From positions 6,138,001 to 6,202,000 of the forward strand of contig NZ_CP053985.1 in NCBI RefSeq assembly GCF_013267355.1: 64,000 nt of DNA, given 5' to 3'. The notes under the pieces are model-generated. The model made no database searches. It worked only from the letters and a program-made list of their open reading frames with translations, and was not told where the DNA came from. Origin of the DNA: Achromobacter pestifer. Lineage in GTDB: Bacteria; Pseudomonadota; Gammaproteobacteria; Burkholderiales; Burkholderiaceae_B. A program made the translations under genes and the position numbers. Below are positions 8,791-17,358 of the stretch, in pieces. Each line of letters starts with the position of its first letter. Within the stretch, counting starts at the first letter, position 1.

Positions 8791-8815
8791 GGGGCACCCT
8801 CTGTTATCAAACTTC

Positions 8816-8836
8816 CCTGGGATGATAGTACCCAGG
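8816..8836. promoter_or_regulatory. Inverted repeat upstream of mntA-hepT
   Basis: CCTGGG (8816-8821) and CCCAGG (8831-8836) form an inverted repeat with a 9-bp AT-rich spacer, in the 55-bp gap between mntA and the LysR gene, both on the minus strand. Candidate autoregulatory operator or promoter spacer of the toxin-antitoxin unit. Confidence 0.35.
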
Positions 8837-8845
8837 AATACTGCT

Positions 8846-9802
8846 TCAAACCCGATCCTGGAGAATAGGCGGGGCCTGGTCCGCGCCGGCGGGCAAGCCG
8901 CACAGCCACTCCATGGCCGCCTGCACCACCGGCATGCCGGCCGTGTTGCGATTGATCACGGCGCCGATGGCGCCGAAGTTGGCGTGCAGCCGTAGCGGCA
9001 GCACGGCCACGCTGCCTTGCCGCTCGCAATAGCGCGCAATCGCTTGGGGCAAGGCTGCCAGGCGGTCGTCCTGGGCCAGCAGCGCCAGCGTGGCCAGCAG
9101 GGAATTGGACTGGATACTGGAATCGGGCGCGCGCGCTCCGGCATGCACGAAAGCCTCGTCCAGACGCTCGCGCATCATGGTGGCCTCAAGCGGCAGCACC
9201 CAGGGCCAGCGCGCCAGTTCGGCGGCCTCGAGCGCTTCGCTTGCGGCCAGCGGATGGCCGGGCCGCGCCACCACCAGGATCGGTTCTTCGTGCAGGCGGA
9301 TCACTTCGCAGTCCGCGGGCAGCAGGCGGCTGCCCAGGCGGCCCAGCACGATGTCCAGCTCGTCGCGCGCCAGCTTGTCCATGAGTTCGCCGAGCGCGCC
9401 TTCCACCAGTTTCACTTCCAGCCGGGGCGATAGCGCCAGCAGATGCGCAATCAGCTGCGGCGCGAGCCTGGGCGCGGCCGAGGGCAGGGTGCCCAGGCGC
9501 AGCAGGCTGGCGCCGCGCTCTTCGGCGGCCCGCAGTTCGGCCGCCACGCGCTGGGCCGCGCCCAGGCCGTGGCGGGCGTGGCGGATCATAACCATTCCGG
9601 CATTCGTCGGCTGGGTGCCGTGGGTCCCGCGCTCGAACAGCGCGTAGCCCACCTGTTCCTCCAGCTGCGCCAGCGCCTTGGAGGCGGCGGGCTGGGACAT
9701 GTGCAGGCGCTCGGCCGCGCGCCCAAGGTGGCGCTCGTCGTCGAGCGCGACCAGCAGTTCGGCATGACGCCGCTTGAGGTGGGTGCCGGCGCGCTCGGGC
9801 AT
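8846..9802 (-). CDS. LysR family transcriptional regulator
   Basis: 318 residues. The N-terminal winged helix is HAELLVALDDERHLGRAAERLHMSQPAASKALAQLEEQVGYALFERGTHG in pattern, followed by the periplasmic-binding-like effector domain of the GbpR/PcaQ-like group (LRLGTLPSAAPRLAP, LARDELDIVLGRLG). It is divergent from the tctC-sulfatase operon and shares a 142-bp gap with a perfect 9-bp inverted repeat of LysR type. It probably controls uptake and use of the ligand bound by the TctC-like protein. Confidence 0.9.
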   Translation of the reverse strand: MPERAGTHLKRRHAELLVALDDERHLGRAAERLHMSQPAASKALAQLEEQVGYALFERGTHGTQPTNAGMVMIRHARHGLGAAQRVAAELRAAEERGASLLRLGTLPSAAPRLAPQLIAHLLALSPRLEVKLVEGALGELMDKLARDELDIVLGRLGSRLLPADCEVIRLHEEPILVVARPGHPLAASEALEAAELARWPWVLPLEATMMRERLDEAFVHAGARAPDSSIQSNSLLATLALLAQDDRLAALPQAIARYCERQGSVAVLPLRLHANFGAIGAVINRNTAGMPVVQAAMEWLCGLPAGADQAPPILQDRV

Positions 9803-9804
9803 GA

Positions 9805-9832
9805 CGATTCATATTCAAATGGTTATGAATCG
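9805..9832. promoter_or_regulatory. LysR-type operator between LysR and tctC genes
   Basis: CGATTCATA (9805-9813) and TATGAATCG (9824-9832) are a perfect 9-bp inverted repeat around a 10-bp spacer, with a T-N11-A core as expected for LysR recognition sites. It lies right at the divergent start of the LysR gene, ideal for autoregulation and activation of the TctC/sulfatase operon. Confidence 0.6.
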
Positions 9833-9944
9833 TTCAGTTTATTTCATTTCACGCCGATGCCGGGCGCTAGGCATACTTGCCGCTCTACGAGAGACAGGCG
9901 TTCCCCAGGCTGGGCCGGGAAGGACGCCGGGATGGAGACGATTC

Positions 9945-10907
9945 ATGAAGAAGTTCTGGATGGCCCTGGCCGCGAGCTGGGCTTGTGGCATGGCGGGCGC
10001 GGTGGCGGCGGCGGATGCGTACCCGGCGCGGCCGGTGCAGATCGTGGTGCCGTTCTCGCCGGGCGGCGCGGTCGACGTGCTGGCGCGCCAGCTGGCGCAG
10101 CGCCTGGAGCCCCGCGGCTATACCCTGGTGGTGGAGAACAAGCCCGGCGCGGGCGGCAACATCGCCGCATCCATGGTGGCGCGCGCCGCGCCCGACGGCT
10201 ACACGCTGCTGATGGGCACCACCAACACGCACGGCATCAACAGCGCGCTGTACGCCAGCCTGCCGTACGACCCGGTGCGCGATTTCGCGCCGGTCGGCCT
10301 GGTGGCGGACAACGTGGTGGTGCTGCTGGCCAATGCCGAGTTTCCGGCATCGACACTGGCAGATGCCGTCAAACTGATCAAGGCCAATCCCGGCAAGTAC
10401 ACCTATGGCTCGCCCGGCCTGGGCACGGTGCATCAGCTGGCGATGGAGCAGTTGAAGCATGCGGCAGGCCTGGACGTGGTGCACGCGCCGTACAAGGGCG
10501 CCGCGCCCGCGATGGCCGATCTGGTCGCCGGCCACGTGCCGCTGATGATAGGCGGCATCGCGCCGGCCATTCCGTTCCTGGCGTCGGGCAAGGTCAAGGT
10601 GCTGGGCGTGGCCAATACCGAAAAATACGCCGCGCTGCCCGATGTGCCGCTGTTCTCGGACGTGGCCGCGGGCGTCGCGGTGCGTTCCTGGATCGGCCTG
10701 TTCGCGCCCGCCGGCACGCCGCCCGCGGTGGTGCAGAAGCTGAACGCGGACCTGAAGGCCGTGCTTACCGACAGCGCGTTCGCACAGGCCTTGCAACCCC
10801 TGGGCATGGTGCCGATCTACATGACGCCCGAAGCCTTCGGCGACATGGTCAAGCGCGACATGCCGGCCTGGCGCTCCGCGGTGGAGATGTCCGGAGCGAA
10901 GCAATGA
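9945..10907 (+). CDS. TctC/Bug family periplasmic solute-binding protein
   Basis: 320 residues. The N-terminus is a Sec signal peptide (MKKFWMALAASWACG ... VAAADA). The mature part has the Bug hallmarks YPARPVQIVVPFSPGGAVDVLAR, VVENKPGAGGNIAASMVARAAPDGYTLLMG and HAPYKGAAPAMADLVAGHV. These proteins bind carboxylated ligands and are much expanded in Alcaligenaceae; many are orphans without TctAB, as here. GGAG stands 7 bp before the ATG at 9945. The stop overlaps the start of the sulfatase gene (ATGA), so ligand and hydrolase are probably linked. Confidence 0.92.
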   Translation: MKKFWMALAASWACGMAGAVAAADAYPARPVQIVVPFSPGGAVDVLARQLAQRLEPRGYTLVVENKPGAGGNIAASMVARAAPDGYTLLMGTTNTHGINSALYASLPYDPVRDFAPVGLVADNVVVLLANAEFPASTLADAVKLIKANPGKYTYGSPGLGTVHQLAMEQLKHAAGLDVVHAPYKGAAPAMADLVAGHVPLMIGGIAPAIPFLASGKVKVLGVANTEKYAALPDVPLFSDVAAGVAVRSWIGLFAPAGTPPAVVQKLNADLKAVLTDSAFAQALQPLGMVPIYMTPEAFGDMVKRDMPAWRSAVEMSGAKQ

Positions 10908-12496
10908 CGTCCGCCGCGAAACCCGTCAACTTCCTGCTGTTCATCACCGACCAGCACCGCGCCGACCATCTGGGCGCCTATGGCAACCGCGTGGTCCACA
11001 CGCCCAACCTCGACCGCCTGGCCGCGTCCGGCTGGCGCGCCGACAACATGCACGTGGCCACGCCCATCTGCATGCCGAACCGCGCCAGCCTGATGACCGG
11101 ACGCTATCCGTCGGCGCACGGCGCGCGCCACAACGGCATCGCGCTGTCGTTGCGCAGCCGCACCTTCGTCGAGGCCATGCGCGAAGCCGGCTACGGCACC
11201 GCGCTGGTCGGCAAGGTGCACCTGCAGAATATGACGGACATTGCGCCATCCTGGCCGGTGCGCGCCGAGGACAGGCTGCCGCGCGAGGCGGTCGAACCCG
11301 ACGCCGGCCGCTACGACCAGGAGCAGCGCAAGCTGTGGCTGGAGCGCCCCGACCACGATCTGAGCTATCCCTATTACGGCTTCGAGCAAGTGGACCTGGT
11401 CGACGACCACAGCGACGACGTGCATGGCCACTACCGCCGTTGGCTGCGGCGCGAGCATCCGGAGGTCGAGGCGCTGATCGGCCCGGCGCACGCCATGCCC
11501 GCGCCGGAATACGAACTGACGCGCATCCGCCAGGCCTGGCGCACGCGCGTGCCCGAAGAACTCTATCCCACCGCCTACATCGCCGACCGCGGCATCGAGG
11601 CGCTGCGCGGCTATGCGGCATCCGGGCAGCCGTTCTTCCTGCAATGCTCGTTTCCGGATCCGCACCATCCCTTCACGCCGCCCGGGCGCTACTGGGACTT
11701 GCACAAGCCCGAAGACATGGAGCTGCCCGCGTCCTTCCATGGCGCCGGAACCCCGCCGCCGCACGTGGCCTGGCTGCGCGCCCAGCGCGACGCCGGCACG
11801 GCAATCAAGCACACGCCCGCGATCTTTTCCTGCAACGAGCGCGAGGCCCGCGAAGCGCTGGCGCTGAATTACGGTTCGATCGCCAATATCGACAACCAGA
11901 TCGGCCGGGTGCTGGCCGAGCTTGATGCGCTGGGAATGGCCGACAACACCGTGGTGATCTTCACCAGCGACCACGGCGATTACCTGGGCGACCACCAACT
12001 GATGCTGAAGGGGCCCATCCATTACCGCGGCCTGACCCGCGTGCCATTCATCTGGCGCGATCCCGCGGCCAAGCCGACGGCGGGCACGGCCAGCGATGCC
12101 TTGCTCAGCACCATAGACGTCGCGCCCACCGTGCTGGCGCGCGCCGGCGTGCAGCCCTACAACGGCATCCAGGGGCGCGACATGGCCGGCCTTATCGCCC
12201 AACGCGAGCAGGCAGTGCGCGACGCGCTGATGATCGAGGAAGAAGGACAGCGCGTGATACTCGGCTTCAAAAGCCGCATCCGCTGCCGCACGCTGCTGGC
12301 CGACAATTTTCGTGTCACGGTCTACGATGGTGCGCGTTGGGGCGAGCTGTATGACCTGAAACAGGACCCGCACGAGCTGCGCAACCTGTGGGACGACCCC
12401 GCGCATGCCGGCGACCGGGCGCGCATGCTGGAACGGCTTGCCTACGGCATGCTGGAGCACATCGACACCAGCCCCTATCCCAGCGCGCTGGCGTGA
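10904..12496 (+). CDS. Sulfatase-like hydrolase, Cys-type, no signal peptide
   Basis: 530 residues of the alkaline-phosphatase/sulfatase superfamily. Metal site: LLFITDQHRADHLG near the start and FTSDHGDYLGDH near residue 355. The nucleophile motif is C-M-P-N-R-A-S-L-M-T-G (residues about 65-75), the full Cys-type sequence that formylglycine-generating enzyme converts to formylglycine. I see no signal peptide, so the enzyme should stay in the cytoplasm. It is translationally coupled to the TctC-like gene, suggesting that a sulfate or phosphonate ester is imported and then hydrolysed inside. The substrate is unknown, and a phosphonate/phosphate diesterase role is possible. Confidence 0.88.
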   Translation: MTSAAKPVNFLLFITDQHRADHLGAYGNRVVHTPNLDRLAASGWRADNMHVATPICMPNRASLMTGRYPSAHGARHNGIALSLRSRTFVEAMREAGYGTALVGKVHLQNMTDIAPSWPVRAEDRLPREAVEPDAGRYDQEQRKLWLERPDHDLSYPYYGFEQVDLVDDHSDDVHGHYRRWLRREHPEVEALIGPAHAMPAPEYELTRIRQAWRTRVPEELYPTAYIADRGIEALRGYAASGQPFFLQCSFPDPHHPFTPPGRYWDLHKPEDMELPASFHGAGTPPPHVAWLRAQRDAGTAIKHTPAIFSCNEREAREALALNYGSIANIDNQIGRVLAELDALGMADNTVVIFTSDHGDYLGDHQLMLKGPIHYRGLTRVPFIWRDPAAKPTAGTASDALLSTIDVAPTVLARAGVQPYNGIQGRDMAGLIAQREQAVRDALMIEEEGQRVILGFKSRIRCRTLLADNFRVTVYDGARWGELYDLKQDPHELRNLWDDPAHAGDRARMLERLAYGMLEHIDTSPYPSALA

Positions 12497-12497
12497 T

Positions 12498-12529
12498 GCG
12501 CGGCGGCCGGCCCGGGCGGGCCGCCGCGC
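12498..12529. terminator. GC-rich hairpin between convergent genes
   Basis: GCGCGGCGGCC pairs perfectly with GGCCGCCGCGC around a 10-nt loop, within the 40-bp gap between the convergent sulfatase and ABC-F genes. There is no T-run on either side, so it may be a stabilising 3' hairpin or a weak bidirectional terminator rather than a classic intrinsic one. Confidence 0.45.
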
Positions 12530-12536
12530 GCGGTCT

Positions 12537-14168
12537 TCAAGCGGCCTTGGCGGCCAGCTTGGTCTTGTAGAGCCAGTCCTTGTAGTCGTCCAGGTCGCCA
12601 TCGAAGGAGCTGACAGCGCCGTCGGCCACGATGATGAATTCATCGGTGGTGGCGCGCAGCAGGTGGCGGTCGTGCGACACCAGCATCAAGGTGCCTTCGA
12701 ACTGGGCCAGCGCGGTCGTCAGGGCTTCGCGCGTTTCCAGGTCCAGGTGGTTGGTCGGCTCGTCCAGCAGCAGCAGGTTGGGGCGCTGCCAGACGATCAG
12801 CGCCAGCGCCAGCCGCGCTTTTTCGCCGCCGGAGAACGGCGCGATCGAACTGGTGGCCATATTGCCGTTGAAGTTGAAGCTGCCCAGGAAGTTGCGCAGT
12901 TCCTGCTCACGCACCGTGGGCGCGATCTTGGTCATGTGCCACAGCGGCGATTCGTCATGCCGCAGCATTTCCACCTGATGCTGGGCAAAGTAGCCGATCG
13001 ACAGACCTTTGTTGAATTGCGCTTCGCCGGCCAGCGTCGCCAGTTCACCCGCAATGGTCTTGATGAAGGTGGACTTGCCCGCGCCGTTGATGCCCAGCAG
13101 GCCGATACGCTGTCCGGCCTGCAGTGAAAAGTTGATGCCCGAGACGATGATCTTGTCGGACACGGCTTCCGTCACTTCGTCGGCCACGCGGTAACCGGCG
13201 CTGACCACGTCCATGGTCAAGAGCGGATTGGGCGCGCGCAAGGGCTCGCGGAATTCGAACGAGAACTCGGCCGCGGCGCGCAGCGGCGCCACTTCCTCCA
13301 TGCGGGCCAGCGCCTTGATGCGGCTCTGCGCCTGGCGCGCCTTGCTGGCCTGGGCCTTGAAGCGGTCGATGAAGGATTGCAGGTGCGAGCGCTGGCGCAT
13401 CTGCTTTTCCATCATGCCTTGCGCCAGTTCCAGCTGGGCGGCGCGCTGGCGCTCGAAGGACGAATAGTTGCCCGAATAGCGCTTGAGCTTGCGCTCGTCG
13501 ATGTGGACGATGACGTTGACCACGCCGTCCAGGAAGTCGCGGTCATGCGAGATGACGATGAGCGTGCCGGGATAGCGCTTGAGCCAGTCTTCCAGCCAGA
13601 TGATCGCGTCCAGATCCAGGTGGTTGGTGGGCTCGTCCAGCAGCAGCAGGTCGGACGGGCACATCAGCGCCTGCGCCAGGTTCAGGCGCATGCGCCAGCC
13701 GCCGGAAAAGCTCGTCAGCGGCAGGTGCATCTGCGCCTGCGTGAAGCCCAGGCCGGTCAGCAGCTGTTCGGCGCGCGAATGCACGGTGTAGGCGTCGGCG
13801 TCGGCCAGCGCGGCGTAGATGTCGGCCATGCGCAGGCCGTTCTCGGTGCTTTCGGGCTCGGCTTCCAGCTGCGCCAGTTCCGCCTCCAGCTTGCGCAGCG
13901 TGACGTCGCCGTCGATGGCGTACTCGATGGCCGGCCGGTCCAGCGCGGGCGTTTCCTGCGCTACATAGGCCATGCGCCAGCTGGACGGATAGTCCAGGTC
14001 GCCCTGGTCGGCGTGCAGCGTGCCGCGCAAGAGACCGAACAGGCTGGACTTGCCGGCGCCGTTGGCGCCGATCAGGCCGATCTTGTCGCCGGGATTGAGC
14101 AGCAGGTCGACCTTGTCGAGCAAGGGCTTGACGCCGCGCATGAGTGAAACTTGTTGGAAGCGGATCAT
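12537..14168 (-). CDS. ABC-F family ATPase (YheS/Uup-like)
   Basis: 543 residues with two soluble ABC ATPase domains and no membrane part. Each half has Walker A (GANGAGKSS near 35, GINGAGKST near 330), a signature (FSGGWRMRLNLAQ, FSGGEKARLALAL) and Walker B (LLLLDEPTNHLDLD, LLLLDEPTNHLDLE). The linker is long and charged, as in ribosome-associated ABC-F proteins, which act at the E-site. The 42 codons upstream of the Met at 14168 are Pro-rich and unlike the family, so I start at MIRFQQVSLMRG. A specific member (YheS rather than Uup) is only likely. Confidence 0.9.
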   Translation of the reverse strand: MIRFQQVSLMRGVKPLLDKVDLLLNPGDKIGLIGANGAGKSSLFGLLRGTLHADQGDLDYPSSWRMAYVAQETPALDRPAIEYAIDGDVTLRKLEAELAQLEAEPESTENGLRMADIYAALADADAYTVHSRAEQLLTGLGFTQAQMHLPLTSFSGGWRMRLNLAQALMCPSDLLLLDEPTNHLDLDAIIWLEDWLKRYPGTLIVISHDRDFLDGVVNVIVHIDERKLKRYSGNYSSFERQRAAQLELAQGMMEKQMRQRSHLQSFIDRFKAQASKARQAQSRIKALARMEEVAPLRAAAEFSFEFREPLRAPNPLLTMDVVSAGYRVADEVTEAVSDKIIVSGINFSLQAGQRIGLLGINGAGKSTFIKTIAGELATLAGEAQFNKGLSIGYFAQHQVEMLRHDESPLWHMTKIAPTVREQELRNFLGSFNFNGNMATSSIAPFSGGEKARLALALIVWQRPNLLLLDEPTNHLDLETREALTTALAQFEGTLMLVSHDRHLLRATTDEFIIVADGAVSSFDGDLDDYKDWLYKTKLAAKAA

Positions 14169-14339
14169 GGATGGTGCAACAGGGGACGCGGCAGGATACC
14201 CGCCGGCCAGGCGCGCTGAAAAATAATTGGGGAAAGGGGGGCGCACAGGCGGCGCGACAGGCGGACGGAACGGGCGTTCGTTGCACGTCAAGGCCGGTAT
14301 TGTACCGGGTTCGGCACGCCAGGCGCGCGATGGCGTTGG

Positions 14340-15335
14340 TTATCGCGCCGCGTAGCGGCTATCCAGCACCCGGCGCAGGCGAACCGCGTCGCCGAACCGC
14401 GAGCCGCTGGTGCCCTGCGCATTGAGCAGCACCATGGCCAGGTTGCGCTTGCCGACCTTGACCGCCATGACCAGGCAGTCGCCGGCTTCGCGGGTGGTGC
14501 CGGTCTTGGACACCAGGATGTCCCATTGCGGACGGCCCACCAGGATGTTGGTGTTGCGGAAGGTCTGGCCGGCGGCCTGGTAGCTGGTCTCGCCGGTGTA
14601 TTGCCGCAGCAGCGGCTGGGCGGCAATCGCCTCGAGCAACTTGACCAGATCCCTGGCCGAAGACTGGTTTTCGTTGGACAGGCCGCTCGGTTCGGCGAAG
14701 CTGGAGTCGGTCATGCCCAGCGCCTGGGCCTCGGCGTTCATCGCCGCGACGAAGGCTGCCGTGCCGCCGGTATAGGTGCGCCCCAGGGCCTGCGCGGCGC
14801 TGTTTTCGGAGGGGATCAGCGCCAGGCGCAGCAAATCGGCGCGGCTCAGCTTGGTGCCGGCGGTCAGGCGCGAGGGCAACTCACTGGCGGAGCGGGTGTC
14901 GCTGGCGTCGATGGTGATGATGTCGTCCATGGGCAGGCCGGCCTTGACCAGCGTCAGCGCCGCCATGAGCTTGGTGATGGAGGCGATGGGCCGCACGGCG
15001 TCTTCGTTGCGCGCGAACAGCACTTCGGAGGTGTCCATGTCCTGGACCAGGATGGTGCTGGACTTGAGTTTGCCGATTTCCTTGGCCGGGTCGCGCGTCA
15101 CCAGCGTGGCGTTGGCGGCCGCGTCCGGGTCCAGCGGGTCAGGCGGCGCGCCCCAACGCTGGACCGCGATGCGCTTGCCGTAGCCATGCAGGCACATCGG
15201 CAGGGAGGGCTGGGAATTGCAGGGATGGAAATTGGCAGCCTGGGCCCGCGCCGGCGCCGGCAAGCCCGCCGCCGTGGCGCCCCATAGCGCCGCCACGCAG
15301 AATGACATCGATATTTGCCGCAAGATCAGCGTCAC
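14340..15335 (-). CDS. pbpG: D-alanyl-D-alanine endopeptidase, PBP7/8-like
   Basis: 331 residues from the GTG at 15335, chosen because GGGAG stands 6 bp before it. A signal peptide (about residues 5-32, ending PARAQA) is followed by the S11 peptidase domain with all three motifs: SxxK as ASITKLMAAL, SxN as IPSENSAAQALG, and KTG as VSKTGTTREAGD. It cleaves D-Ala-meso-DAP crosslinks or trims peptides in periplasmic peptidoglycan. The C-terminal anchoring domain of DacA/PBP5 is missing, which supports the PbpG assignment. A short Cys-containing stretch (HPCNSQPSLPMCLHG) just after the signal may form a disulfide. Confidence 0.9.
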   Translation of the reverse strand: MTLILRQISMSFCVAALWGATAAGLPAPARAQAANFHPCNSQPSLPMCLHGYGKRIAVQRWGAPPDPLDPDAAANATLVTRDPAKEIGKLKSSTILVQDMDTSEVLFARNEDAVRPIASITKLMAALTLVKAGLPMDDIITIDASDTRSASELPSRLTAGTKLSRADLLRLALIPSENSAAQALGRTYTGGTAAFVAAMNAEAQALGMTDSSFAEPSGLSNENQSSARDLVKLLEAIAAQPLLRQYTGETSYQAAGQTFRNTNILVGRPQWDILVSKTGTTREAGDCLVMAVKVGKRNLAMVLLNAQGTSGSRFGDAVRLRRVLDSRYAAR

Positions 15336-15493
15336 GAGCGCTCCCGGATTCGCCGGCCCCGCGCACGGTGGCGCGTTACCGGCAATATGCATTTGAAAGC
15401 CGATATTACTGCGGTTGGCGCTGTTGTCGCTGCCGTGCGTGCCCGCATGCCGGCGCGGGCAAGGCCGGCGGTTTTGCCTGGGCCATGGGCGCG

Positions 15494-16363
15494 CTAGGCG
15501 CGCGCGATGGCCTCGGCCAGCGCCAGCACGCGTTCCGCGTCGCGCGCGTGCAGGTTTTCCACCAGCGTGCCGTCGACCACGGCCACGCCCAGGCCGGCGG
15601 CCTGCGCGGCCCGCCAGGCGTCCAGGCGCTTGCGCGCGGTGGCAAGCTCTTCTTGCGTGGGCGCGAAGGCGGCGTTGGCCGCCGCGATCTGTTTTGGATG
15701 GATGAGCGTCTTGCCATCGAAACCCTGGTCGCGCCCCTGCCTGCAGGCCGCCTCCAGGCCGGTGTCGTCGTGCAGGTCCAGGTGCACGCCGTCCAGCGCC
15801 GCCAGGCCGTGGGCCCGCGCCGCCATCACCGCCATCGAGCGCGCCAACAGCGTTTCCTCGCGCGACGGCGTGTGGCGCGCGTGCAAGTCCTTCACCAGAT
15901 CCGAGGTGCCGACGACGATGGCCGCCAGCCTGGGATGGCCGCTGGCGATGGCATCCAGCCGCAGAAAACCCAAAGGCGTTTCCGCCATGGCCCACAAGGG
16001 CAGGCGGGTGGGCGCGCCCGCCGCGTCCAGCGCCCGGGCGAGCGCCTCGAGCTCGGCGGCGGACTGTACCTTGGGCAGCAGCACCGCGTCGGCGCCCGCC
16101 TGGGCAATGGCGCGGACATCGTCCAGGCCCCAGGCCGTGTCCAGCGCATTGACGCGCACCACGCATTCGCGTCGGCCGTAGCCGCCGGCGCGCAGGGCCG
16201 CGGCGACTTGCTCGCGGGCCTGCGCCTTGGCGTCGGGCGCGACGGCGTCCTCCAAGTCGAGGATCAGGACGTCGGCGTCCAGGCTGCGCGCCTTGTCCAG
16301 CGCGCGCGCGTTGGCGCCAGGCATGTAGAGCACGGAGCGGCGGGGTCGGATGGCAGGGGTCAT
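15494..16363 (-). CDS. CitE-like HpcH/HpaI lyase (CoA ester lyase)
   Basis: 289 residues. TIM-barrel lyase of the citrate-lyase-beta/malyl-CoA-lyase family: RRSVLYMPGANARALDKARSLDADVLILDLEDAVAPDAK, CVVRVNALDT (substrate Arg), VLLPKVQSAAELE, PLWAMAETPLG (catalytic Glu), VVGTSDLVKDL and GKTLIHPKQIA. Such proteins cleave or form (S)-citramalyl-CoA, malyl-CoA or similar. It has no citrate lyase alpha or gamma partner here, so a stand-alone CoA-ester lyase is most likely. It starts 4 bp after the stop of a response-regulator gene, an unusual pairing that implies co-transcription. Confidence 0.88.
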   Translation of the reverse strand: MTPAIRPRRSVLYMPGANARALDKARSLDADVLILDLEDAVAPDAKAQAREQVAAALRAGGYGRRECVVRVNALDTAWGLDDVRAIAQAGADAVLLPKVQSAAELEALARALDAAGAPTRLPLWAMAETPLGFLRLDAIASGHPRLAAIVVGTSDLVKDLHARHTPSREETLLARSMAVMAARAHGLAALDGVHLDLHDDTGLEAACRQGRDQGFDGKTLIHPKQIAAANAAFAPTQEELATARKRLDAWRAAQAAGLGVAVVDGTLVENLHARDAERVLALAEAIARA

Positions 16364-16367
16364 GGTT

Positions 16368-17087
16368 TCAGTTCTTGGCGTTGCCGACGACCTGTACGGG
16401 CGTGGTGCATACGTAGCCCACGCCATACACCGTGCGTATGCCCATGTCGCCATCGGCCTGCGCGCGCAGCTTGCGGCGCAGGCGGTGCATGTGGGCGTCC
16501 AGCCGGTGCGTGTCGTAGGCCTCGACGCTGGCGCCCAGCGCCTCGATCAGGCGGCTGCGCGACAAAGGCAGGGGCGCGGCCTGGATCAGGGCGCCGATCA
16601 GCCGGCTTTCGGTATCGGTGATGTCCACGCAGACCTGCTGCGGCGATACCAGCGTGCGCCGCGAAGGATCGAAACGCCAGGCGCCGGATTCCGGCGCATC
16701 GGCGTTGCCCGCCGGCACCACGCGCAGGCGGCGCGACAGCGACACCAGCGTGGCGCCGAGTTCGGCCAGGTTGACGGGTTTGGTCAGGTAGTGGTCGGCG
16801 CCCAGGCTCAGGCCCGAGATCTTGTCTTCGCTCAACAGGCGCCCGGTGAGCATGATGATGCCCATGGACGGGAAGGAGGTCCGCAAGTGCGACACGCGGG
16901 TCAGCGCGTCGCCGTCGGGCAGCATGGCATCCAGCACCAGGATGCCCGGCGTCACCGTTAGCAGCAACTGGTCCAGTTCCGCCAGGGAGCCGGCCGTGAG
17001 GATGCTGCGGTCCAGGCCCAGGTCCTCGATGTATTCGGCGATGGTGTCGCGCCAGTCTCCGTGGTCGTCGACGATGATGATGGTCAC
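16368..17087 (-). CDS. Orphan OmpR-like response regulator
   Basis: 239 residues from a GTG at 17087, which puts the first beta strand (VTIIIVDDHGDW) at the N-terminus as usual; a TTG 30 bp further upstream is the alternative. The receiver (1-115) has the acidic pair DD, the phospho-acceptor Asp in GILVLDAMLPDGD, the Thr in IIMLTGR and the Lys in YLTKPVN. The C-terminal winged helix (135-235) contains VDITDTESRLIGALIQA and LDAHMHRLRRKLRAQ ... IRTVYGVGYVC. No histidine kinase gene is adjacent. It is followed after 4 bp by the CitE-like lyase. Confidence 0.85.
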   Translation of the reverse strand: MTIIIVDDHGDWRDTIAEYIEDLGLDRSILTAGSLAELDQLLLTVTPGILVLDAMLPDGDALTRVSHLRTSFPSMGIIMLTGRLLSEDKISGLSLGADHYLTKPVNLAELGATLVSLSRRLRVVPAGNADAPESGAWRFDPSRRTLVSPQQVCVDITDTESRLIGALIQAAPLPLSRSRLIEALGASVEAYDTHRLDAHMHRLRRKLRAQADGDMGIRTVYGVGYVCTTPVQVVGNAKN

Positions 17088-17179
17088 GGCGAGTCCGGCG
17101 TCAACGGTTGCGCGCAAGGAGCTTCGTGTGCAAACACGCTATCCGCTCCTTGTATGTGGGTCTTCTTCTATAGGGGGAG

Positions 17180-17218
17180 TCCGCGAGCGCGATATTTTTC
17201 GTATCGCGCGCTTGCGGA
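17180..17218. repeat. Imperfect long inverted repeat upstream of response regulator
   Basis: TCCGC-G-AGCGCG-ATA on the left pairs with TATCGCGCGCTTGCGGA on the right across TTTTTCG, with one mismatch and a 2-nt bulge. It lies about 90 bp upstream of the response-regulator start. It may be an operator or an mRNA leader hairpin; no T-run follows, so it is not a clear terminator. Confidence 0.4.
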
Positions 17219-17358
17219 GAATATCATCATCGTCCGTGCGGCGCCGCGTCAAGAATCAAGGATGGCAGCCGGGCGGCGGACAATTTCGGGCTGATCAAAA
17301 AATGAGCAGTCCGTTGCGCATCCGCCGAACGGCCATCAGCCATGGGTTCGAGGCTTTT

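Noticed and set aside
9443..10903. In-frame N-terminal extension of the sulfatase gene by 487 codons
   Set aside because: It runs through the tctC gene in another frame and through the LysR/tctC promoter. The ATG at 10904 overlapping the tctC stop matches the family N-terminus.
15336..16166. Long N-terminal extension of the PBP7-like peptidase
   Set aside because: It lies across the CitE-like gene in another frame. The signal peptide and a GGGAG site mark the GTG at 15335.
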